DNA of 5,332 bases from Clostridiales bacterium (GTDB lineage Bacteria > Bacillota > Clostridia > Saccharofermentanales > DTU023). Where the stretch lies: positions 1 through 5,332 of the forward strand of contig SFGY01000065.1 in the NCBI GenBank assembly GCA_004556455.1, given 5' to 3'. A program made the translations under genes and the position numbers. Each line of letters opens with the position of its first letter. The first letter of the stretch is position 1. Shown here one piece after another: positions 1 through 4,372 of the stretch. The notes under the pieces were generated by a model that saw only the letters and a list, made by a program, of their open reading frames with translations, made no database searches and was not told the origin of the DNA.

Positions 1-1888
1 GTCCTCGGATATGTTCATGAAGTGCCAGTATATGGACGAGCTGACCGGCGGGAAGGGTACGGTCTTTGCCACGGGGACCCCGGTGTCGAACAGTATGACG
101 GAGCTTTACACCATGATGCGCTACCTGCAGCATGGTACGCTCCGGCAGAAAGGGCTGACCCATTTTGACCAGTGGGCCTCTACCTTTGGCGAGACCACCA
201 CGGCCATAGAGCTGGCCCCGGAGGGGACCGGCTACCGCGCCCGGACGAGGTTTGCCAAATTCTTCAACCTCCCGGAGCTGATGAGTATGTTCAAAGAGGT
301 GGCCGACATCAAGACCGCCGACCAGCTCCACCTCCCTGTGCCGGAGGCGAAGTTTGAGACCGTGGTGGTGCAGCCTTCGGAGATACAGAAAGAGATGGTG
401 GCCGACCTGTCCGAACGGGCCGCCGCCGTCCACAACGGGAGCGTGGACCCCTCGGTGGACAATATGCTCAAGATCACCTCGGACGGGCGCAAGATCGGCC
501 TCGACCAGCGGCTGATGAACCCGCTCCTGCCCGATGACCCGAACAGCAAACTGAACGCCTGTGTCCAGAATGTCCTCCGTATCTGGGAGGAGGGGCAGGC
601 GGACCGGCTGACCCAGTTATTGTTCTGCGACCTCTCCACGCCCAAGGGGGACGGCACGTTCAATGTCTATGAGGACATCCGGGATAAGCTGGTGGCGGCA
701 GGCGTTCCCCGTGAGGAGATCGCCTTTATCCATGACGCCGACACAGAGGCGAAGAAGAAGGAGCTGTTCGGCAAGGTGCGGACCGGCGAAGTGCGCGTCC
801 TGCTCGGCTCCACCCAGAAGATGGGCGCAGGGACCAATGTGCAGGACCGCCTTGTGGCTGTCCACCACCTGGATGTGGGCTGGCGCCCCGCCGACATGAC
901 CCAGCGCAACGGGCGCATCATCCGGCAGGGCAACCGCAACAAACAGGTGCAGGTATTCCAGTATGTGACGGAGGGGACCTTTGACGCCTACCTCTACCAG
1001 ACTTTGGAGAACAAGCAGAAATTCATCTCGCAGATCATGACCAGCAAGTCCCCCGTCCGAAGCTGTGACGATGTGGACGAGCAGGCGCTCTCCTATGCGG
1101 AGATCAAGGCCCTGTGCGCCGGCAATCCGCTGATCCGTGAGAAGATGGACCTCGATGTGGATGTGGCGAAGCTGAAAGTCCTCCGGGCCGACCACCAGAG
1201 CAAGCATTTCCGGCTGGAGGACCAGCTTCTGAAATACTTCCCCGCCGAGATCGAGGCGCAGCAGAGCCGCAACAGGGGCTTTGAGGCGGATATGAGGACG
1301 GCGGAGGCCCACCCGCTCCCGGAGGAGGGCTTTGTGGGGATGGAGGTCGGCGGCAGACATTATGCGGAAAAGGCGGATGCCGGGGATGCTATCCTTGCGC
1401 TGTGCAAGGAGATCAAAAGCATCGAGGGCATCCCCATCGGCAGCTACCGGGGCTTTCAGATGGAGCTTTCCTATGACACCTTTGAGAAGCAGTTCCAGAT
1501 CACCTTGAAGGGCGAGATGAGCCACCGTGTCAGCCTGGGGACGGACGCCAGGGGCAACCTGACCCGGCTGGACAACGCCCTTGCCGGTATCCCCGGACGG
1601 CTGGAGCGGGGACAGGAGCAGTTGGAGAACCTGCGGAGCCAGCAGGCCGCCGCACAGGTGGAATTGACAAAGCCCTTCCCCCAGGAGGCGGAGCTTGCCG
1701 AAAAGAGCGCGAGGCTTGCGGAACTGGACGCCGCCCTCAGCATGGACGAGAGCATCTCCCAGGATGAGGCGGAGGTCAGCGAGGAAGTCGGCGAGGGCGA
1801 ACGGCCCTCTGTTCTGGAGGACCTGAAAAAACGGGCGGCGGAGATACCCCCGGATAAGAAACCCGGAAAGGAGCCGGAGCGCGGATGA
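1..1888 (+). CDS. SNF2/DEAD-like superfamily 2 helicase of conjugative element, C-terminal part (5' truncated)
   Basis: The frame is open to the left edge (first complete codon at base 2, reading S-S-D before the Met at 11), so the Met at 11 is internal and the start lies upstream. Counting from that Met, residues 20-28 read ATGTPVSNS, the SNF2 motif III type; residues 263-278 (VLLGSTQKMGAGTNVQ) match motif V; and residues 298-307 (QRNGRIIRQG) match motif VI with its arginine fingers. The second RecA-like domain is therefore complete, while the Walker A and DEAD box would lie off-window. After about residue 340 comes a tail with DDVDEQALSYAEIKALC and then a long charged, probably coiled-coil region. 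In related elements this protein is very large, often with methylase-like domains upstream; that part is not seen here. The likely role is ATP-dependent remodelling or unwinding of element DNA in the cytoplasm. Its stop overlaps the mobC start as ATGA, suggesting translational coupling. Confidence 0.9.
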   Translation, partial: SSDMFMKCQYMDELTGGKGTVFATGTPVSNSMTELYTMMRYLQHGTLRQKGLTHFDQWASTFGETTTAIELAPEGTGYRARTRFAKFFNLPELMSMFKEVADIKTADQLHLPVPEAKFETVVVQPSEIQKEMVADLSERAAAVHNGSVDPSVDNMLKITSDGRKIGLDQRLMNPLLPDDPNSKLNACVQNVLRIWEEGQADRLTQLLFCDLSTPKGDGTFNVYEDIRDKLVAAGVPREEIAFIHDADTEAKKKELFGKVRTGEVRVLLGSTQKMGAGTNVQDRLVAVHHLDVGWRPADMTQRNGRIIRQGNRNKQVQVFQYVTEGTFDAYLYQTLENKQKFISQIMTSKSPVRSCDDVDEQALSYAEIKALCAGNPLIREKMDLDVDVAKLKVLRADHQSKHFRLEDQLLKYFPAEIEAQQSRNRGFEADMRTAEAHPLPEEGFVGMEVGGRHYAEKADAGDAILALCKEIKSIEGIPIGSYRGFQMELSYDTFEKQFQITLKGEMSHRVSLGTDARGNLTRLDNALAGIPGRLERGQEQLENLRSQQAAAQVELTKPFPQEAELAEKSARLAELDAALSMDESISQDEAEVSEEVGEGERPSVLEDLKKRAAEIPPDKKPGKEPERG

Positions 1889-2214
1889 AGAAAGAGGAAG
1901 AACTGAAGGTGCGTATCTCCCCCGAAGATAAGGAGCGCATCCGCTCCAAGATGGAGGAGGCCGGCATCCTGAACATGAGCGCCTATGTCCGCAAGATGGC
2001 ATTGGACGGTATCTGTGTGAGGCTGGACCTGGCGGATGTGCGCCAGCTCATCGTCCTGCTCCAGCGGTGCAGCACCAACCTGAACCAGTACGCGAAAAGG
2101 GCGAACGAGACCGGGAGCGTCTATGCCGCCGACATTGAGGACCTGCGCTCCCGGCTGGACGAGATATGGGAGCTGTCCAGACAGTCCCTTGCCCGCCTTG
2201 CCAGCATCCGATAG
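1885..2214 (+). CDS. mobC: MobC-family relaxosome accessory protein
   Basis: This 109-residue protein has the usual MobC size and plan. Residues 7-40 (beginning LKVRISPEDKERIRSKM and including NMSAYVRKMAL) look like a ribbon-helix-helix DNA-binding unit: a short beta strand followed by two helices. Residues about 50-75 contain VRQLIVLLQRCSTNLNQYAK, the leucine-rich, Asn-rich stretch typical of the MobC domain. MobC proteins bind near oriT and help the relaxase melt and nick the site. The start codon overlaps the helicase stop (ATGA), so no separate ribosome binding site is needed, although the helicase 3' end has purine-rich GGAAAGGAG upstream. In many elements mobC is directly next to the relaxase gene; here about 2.1 kb separates them. 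Function is assigned from family resemblance and context. Confidence 0.88.
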   Translation: MKKEEELKVRISPEDKERIRSKMEEAGILNMSAYVRKMALDGICVRLDLADVRQLIVLLQRCSTNLNQYAKRANETGSVYAADIEDLRSRLDEIWELSRQSLARLASIR

Positions 2215-2346
2215 CGGCTGGGGGCTTCAAAAGTTTTGCAAAGGGGCGCGGAGCAGTCCGCACCCTTTACATAGGCGGCATCCTTGCCGGACAGCGGGCC
2301 GGCGCGGTAAACTGTATGTAGGAAACAGGAAAGGACGGGACACGAT
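2215..2346 (+). other. Non-coding gap after mobC with palindromes; candidate oriT or regulatory segment
   Basis: These 132 bases hold no convincing gene in an otherwise tightly packed module. They contain an 11-base palindrome CAAAAGTTTTG (2228-2238), an overlapping 8-base palindrome TTTGCAAA (2235-2242) and directly after them a strong hairpin (2241-2268). Palindromes followed by a GC-rich stretch next to mobC are what an origin of transfer often looks like. The nick sequence itself cannot be recognised, so oriT is an inference. A plain intergenic region with an attenuating hairpin is the alternative. Confidence 0.35.
2241..2268 (+). repeat. Hairpin-forming inverted repeat downstream of mobC
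   Basis: The arms are AAGGGGCGCGGA (2241-2252) and TCCGCACCCTTT (2257-2268) with a GCAG loop. They pair over 12 positions with one C-A mismatch and one G-T wobble. No U-run follows on the plus strand (ACATAGG), so it is a poor intrinsic terminator in that direction. A relaxosome recognition hairpin or an RNA structure limiting read-through into the next genes are both possible. Confidence 0.6.
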
Positions 2347-2640
2347 ATGAGGCTTCTGAAACTCCCTTTGAAACTGCTGGCGCTCCCCCTGATGTTGGTA
2401 CTCTACACGCTCCATATCATCGGTAAACTGGCATCCAATCTCTCCGCTTATGTTGTCGGGCTGTTCATGCTGGTGGCGCTGGCCTGCGGTATCTATCAGG
2501 TTTGCGTCCATGACTGGATAAATGTGGCGATCCTGTTCGGCGTGGAGGTGGTCTGCGTGGCAATCCAGTTCTCCACCATGTTCCTGGTGGAACTGGCTGG
2601 CGAGTGGGCTGGTAGCCTTGGAGCGTTTCTCCACTCATAA
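2347..2640 (+). CDS. Small three-helix integral membrane protein of the conjugative module
   Basis: This 97-residue protein is almost wholly hydrophobic. Likely membrane segments are residues about 8-27 (within LLALPLMLVLYTLHIIGKL), 33-53 (YVVGLFMLVALACGIYQV) and 58-82 (NVAILFGVEVVCVAIQFSTM). The N-terminus MRLLKLPLKLLALPLM is basic and amphipathic. From memory it resembles short hydrophobic proteins of Tn1549/CTn elements labelled CD1845 family, but I could not check this. A purine-rich AGGAAAGGA at 2328-2335 precedes the ATG by 11 bases, slightly long for a ribosome binding site. It is followed after 22 bases by the next small gene. A role in the mating-pore or cell-envelope side of transfer is plausible from context; no catalytic or binding motif is visible. 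Confidence 0.75.
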   Translation: MRLLKLPLKLLALPLMLVLYTLHIIGKLASNLSAYVVGLFMLVALACGIYQVCVHDWINVAILFGVEVVCVAIQFSTMFLVELAGEWAGSLGAFLHS

Positions 2641-2662
2641 ACCTTTGAAAGGATGTGCAAAG

Positions 2663-2833
2663 ATGGTTTTTCCGAAAAACGAAGCGCAGGTCCTGCTTGA
2701 CTGGATGCGGGGGCAGATGTACGGCGATACCGTGACCGAGTGGACCTATGGGAACGAGCATGACCGCATGAGCGAAGCGGCGGATTTTCTGAGCGGGTTG
2801 CTTTCCCGTGAGGGAGGAGAGATAAAAATATAG
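2663..2833 (+). CDS. Small conserved-looking hypothetical protein (56 aa) in the mobilization operon
   Basis: The ATG at 2663 is preceded by AAAGGA (2648-2653) with a 9-base gap, a good ribosome binding site. The same frame is open upstream to an ATG at 2522, but that stretch overlaps the membrane-protein gene and has no such signal, so the short start is preferred. The product begins MVFPKNEAQVLLDWMRGQMY and ends FLSGLLSREGGEIKI; it is soluble, acidic and probably helical. I do not recognise a domain. Codon use is like that of the neighbouring conjugation genes, and it lies at the left border of the AT-rich block. It may have been the gene adjoining the CHC2 gene before that block arrived. 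Whether its last residues are native or altered by the junction cannot be told without a homologue. Confidence 0.65.
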   Translation: MVFPKNEAQVLLDWMRGQMYGDTVTEWTYGNEHDRMSEAADFLSGLLSREGGEIKI

Positions 2834-2838
2834 CAATA

Positions 2839-2862
2839 AAATGGGCAGTCAAATGGGCAGTC
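2839..2862. repeat. Two exact tandem copies of a 12-base unit
   Basis: The unit AAATGGGCAGTC occurs at 2839-2850 and again at 2851-2862 without a gap. The second copy forms the left arm of the terminator hairpin, and the first copy can pair with the same right arm over nine bases (2842-2850 with 2875-2883), giving a competing structure. It sits at the junction between GC-rich and AT-rich DNA. It may be a slippage duplication or a trace of the insertion event. Confidence 0.7.
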
Positions 2863-2883
2863 ACCACCTTGAGTGACTGCCCA
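2854..2883. terminator. Hairpin between convergent genes, probable bidirectional terminator
   Basis: TGGGCAGTCAC (2854-2864) and GTGACTGCCCA (2873-2883) form a perfect 11-base-pair stem with an 8-base loop. It lies between the end of the plus-strand 56-residue gene and the end of the minus-strand gene. On the minus strand the stem is followed by TTTGACTGCC and later a TTTT; on the plus strand by CTTATCT. Neither U-tract is long, so termination strength is uncertain, but position and stem quality support this role. Confidence 0.6.
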
Positions 2884-2909
2884 CTTATCTGGAAGTTATT
2901 CGTTAATAT

Positions 2910-3473
2910 TTATCGAAAAAAGTCATCATTAAAGGCATCATTCCCAAGATCGGCACGCATAGCATTGAGTATATCCTGTGTTTTGGATTTCACAGTTGTT
3001 GACTTGATACCCCTATCAGTGATGTACTTGCTCTGCAAAAATTCATAATATTTAAGGTCGTGTTCATTAAAATCCGGCACCTCAAATTCTGTACCATCTG
3101 GTGTCATTTCTGTGTGAACTTTGTCTGTGGGATCATTTTTTATGCAAAAATCAAGGTAATTTTTATATGTATCAACTGCCCATTTATAATACACCTTGAA
3201 TGCTTGAAGTGCGCTGCTCGAAGCAATTAGTTTCATTTTCGATTTGAGTTTGATTAAGCCATCGATATATTCTCTTTGAAAGACAACATTACTGTTTGCA
3301 ATGTTACGCTCAAGAAATTCGTAGCATTCAGTATAAAGAGGTAATCTGGTCTCATTTATCTTGTCCTTTTTGGCTTTCTTTATTTCGGCAATAATTGTTA
3401 TCCGATTAAAAAACCATGTCAAGAATGCAGCAATAATCGCTATTAGTATTTCTGCCCATATCGATTTCTCCAT
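2910..3473 (-). CDS. Unrecognised membrane-anchored helical protein, AT-rich cargo gene
   Basis: The 187-residue product starts with one strong transmembrane helix, residues about 5-22 (IWAEILIAIIAAFLTWFF). A basic stretch, KKAKKDK at 32-38, follows, which by the positive-inside rule puts the rest in the cytoplasm. The remainder is charged and mostly helical, with RLPLYTECYEFLERNI near 43-58 and KLKSKMKLIASSSALQAFKVYYKW near 74-97. It shows no enzyme motif I can name. Single-helix anchor plus helical cytosolic domain recurs in uncharacterised cargo and defence-island proteins, but that is only an analogy. The start is supported by AAAGGAG (3483-3489) nine bases upstream. The gene is antisense to all neighbours, has its own promoter and terminator, and is far richer in A and T than the conjugation genes. 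It therefore looks horizontally acquired and independently expressed. Confidence 0.85.
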   Translation of the reverse strand: MEKSIWAEILIAIIAAFLTWFFNRITIIAEIKKAKKDKINETRLPLYTECYEFLERNIANSNVVFQREYIDGLIKLKSKMKLIASSSALQAFKVYYKWAVDTYKNYLDFCIKNDPTDKVHTEMTPDGTEFEVPDFNEHDLKYYEFLQSKYITDRGIKSTTVKSKTQDILNAMRADLGNDAFNDDFFR

Positions 3474-3535
3474 AAAATCAATCTCCTTTGTAATTGACCG
3501 TTGAAATTGCCTATTTAGAAAAGTGTCTTGCTGAA

Positions 3536-3564
3536 ATTATACTACATTAGATTTTGTGCTTCAA
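3536..3564 (-). promoter_or_regulatory. Near-consensus sigma-A promoter for the antisense cargo gene
   Basis: Read on the minus strand, TTGAAG (3559-3564) is followed after exactly 17 bases by a perfect TATAAT (3536-3541). Transcription would start around 3529, giving a leader of about 55 bases to the ATG at 3473. The match is strong even allowing for the AT-rich background. Confidence 0.7.
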
Positions 3565-3574
3565 GGAACACAAA
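3553..3574. promoter_or_regulatory. Operator-like imperfect palindrome over the -35 box
   Basis: The outer arms TTTGTG (3553-3558) and CACAAA (3569-3574) match perfectly. The inner part, CTTCAAGGAA, is partly symmetric. Over the 22 bases there are nine Watson-Crick pairs and one wobble, with one mismatch at 3559/3568. The dyad is centred on the -35 hexamer of the minus-strand promoter, a typical site for a dimeric repressor. No regulator gene is seen in the block, so any protein binding it would be encoded elsewhere. Confidence 0.4.
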
Positions 3575-3584
3575 GTAAAATTCT

Positions 3585-3613
3585 TGGACAAAAATCTATA
3601 ATCAAAGTATAGG
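3585..3613 (+). promoter_or_regulatory. Possible plus-strand promoter for the CHC2-relaxase genes
   Basis: TGGACA (3585-3590, five of six to consensus) and TATAGG (3608-3613, four of six) are 17 bases apart. Initiation would fall near 3620, giving a leader of about 55-60 bases. Because the antisense block interrupts the operon, the genes to its right need a promoter, which makes this site reasonable. A perfect TATAAT at 3597-3602 lies in the same stretch but has no fitting -35. The AT-rich background lowers confidence. Confidence 0.4.
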
Positions 3614-3645
3614 AATGACAGTAATCTGCCACTCCTTCTTTTTTA

Positions 3646-3671
3646 CCCTTTCTACATACCGGGAAAGGGGG
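3646..3671 (+). promoter_or_regulatory. Leader hairpin that includes the CHC2 ribosome binding site
   Basis: CCCTTTC (3646-3652) can pair with GAAAGGG (3663-3669) across a 10-base loop. The right arm is the ribosome binding site region GGGAAAGGGGG (3661-3671). If formed, the structure would limit initiation at the CHC2 gene. The site also bears on the start: the core AAAGG ends 10 bases before the ATG at 3679 but only 4 before the ATG at 3673, so 3679 is favoured. Seven pairs is modest and the regulatory role is inferred. Confidence 0.4.
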
Positions 3672-3678
3672 CATGACA

Positions 3679-4356
3679 ATGAATTTATTTGAAGCGGTCA
3701 AGGACGCCGTACCAACGATAGTAGCGGCGGAGCATTACGGGATCGAGGTCAAGCGCAACGGTATGGCCTGCTGTCCGTTCCACGATGACCGAACGCCCAG
3801 CATGAAGGTGGATAAGCGGTTCCACTGCTTCGGCTGTCAGGAGGACGGGGATGTGATCGACTTTGTGGGCAAGCTGTTCGACCTCTCCCCCAAAAGAGCC
3901 GCCGAGAAGCTGGCGGAGGATTTTGGGGTGCGGTATGAGGGCCTGCAAACATGGCAGCCCCAGAGGAGGCCGTCCGTCATTTCCAAACTGGCGGCGGCGC
4001 AGGAGTACCGCAAAAAGGAGAACCGCTGTTACCGTGTACTGTGCGAGTACCTCCATCTGCTCCGTGACTGGAAGGAGAAATACGCACCACGGCCAGAGGA
4101 TGAGGACTGGCATCCTCTGTTCTGCGAAGCCTTGCAGAAGATGGACTATGTGGAGTATCTCCTGGATGAGCTGATCTCCGGCACTCTGGAGGAGCGCACT
4201 GCCATCGTGAAGGAAAAGGAGAAGGAACTGGACGGCCTTAAAAAAGAAGATCGCCGCTTTCGACCGCAGGGGGACAGACGATCCGCAGAGGGACAGCTTC
4301 CCCGGAAAGGTGCGGAGTATAAAGCTCCCGGAGGAAATGGCAATGTAAGTTTTTGA
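3679..4356 (+). CDS. CHC2 zinc-finger (DnaG-type) protein, 3' end apparently frameshifted
   Basis: The frame opens at 3673 (Met-Thr-Met), but the second ATG at 3679 has better ribosome binding site spacing and gives the usual MNLFEAVK start. Numbered from 3673, C34, H37, C52 and C55 form the CHC2 zinc site in CCPFHDDRTPSMK and FHCFGCQEDGDVIDFV, the DNA-binding zinc domain of bacterial primases. No TOPRIM catalytic domain follows; residues about 100-190 are charged and helical. Stand-alone CHC2 proteins of this size are known in Tn1549-like elements, where they probably contact single-stranded element DNA; a priming function is not shown. The tail after the A6 run at 4240-4245 is arginine-rich with unusual codons. 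Reading one base on instead gives KIAAFDRRGTDD and KVRSIKLPEEMAM, ending at 4348, with more typical codons. The true C-terminus is probably that one. The relaxase gene starts 16 bases after 4356. Confidence 0.85.
   Translation: MNLFEAVKDAVPTIVAAEHYGIEVKRNGMACCPFHDDRTPSMKVDKRFHCFGCQEDGDVIDFVGKLFDLSPKRAAEKLAEDFGVRYEGLQTWQPQRRPSVISKLAAAQEYRKKENRCYRVLCEYLHLLRDWKEKYAPRPEDEDWHPLFCEALQKMDYVEYLLDELISGTLEERTAIVKEKEKELDGLKKEDRRFRPQGDRRSAEGQLPRKGAEYKAPGGNGNVSF
4240..4245 (+). other. A6 run at the apparent frameshift in the CHC2 gene
   Basis: Six consecutive A residues lie in CTTAAAAAAGAAG. By hand count, the annotated frame downstream has G or C at the third position in 15 of 36 codons. The frame one base on has 25 of 33 from 4247 to its TAA at 4346-4348, much closer to the upstream gene. 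One extra A here, or slippage on the run, would explain it. A sequencing indel is also possible. Confidence 0.6.
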
Positions 4357-4372
4357 ACAAGGGAGGTGGGCT

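Noticed and set aside
617..2002. A 461-codon open frame on the minus strand opposite the helicase and mobC.
   Set aside because: It is the mirror of a GC-rich coding strand with few stops on the opposite strand. The translation is low-complexity (Leu, Arg, His, Gly) with no family motif, and the plus strand there has clear helicase and MobC motifs.
2522..2662. A longer start (ATG at 2522) for the 56-residue protein.
   Set aside because: It would overlap most of the last third of the membrane-protein gene, the added residues are Ser/Trp/Cys-rich frame-shadow sequence, and the good ribosome binding site is at 2648-2653 before the ATG at 2663.
2834..2883. The repeated ATGGGCAGTC unit as the start of a CRISPR array.
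   Set aside because: There are only two copies, 12 bases long and without spacers between them; they are better explained as a duplicated hairpin arm.
2839..3640. The AT-rich block as an insertion sequence with terminal repeats.
   Set aside because: There is no transposase and no convincing terminal inverted repeat or target duplication. ACTGCCCACTT near 2876 and CTGCCACTCCTT near 3626 look alike but in direct orientation and imperfectly.
4237..4250. A programmed -1 ribosomal frameshift at the A-run in the CHC2 gene.
   Set aside because: The better downstream frame is +1, not -1, relative to the upstream frame, so a classical A AAA AAG -1 slip does not connect them. An extra A or slippage on the run fits better.
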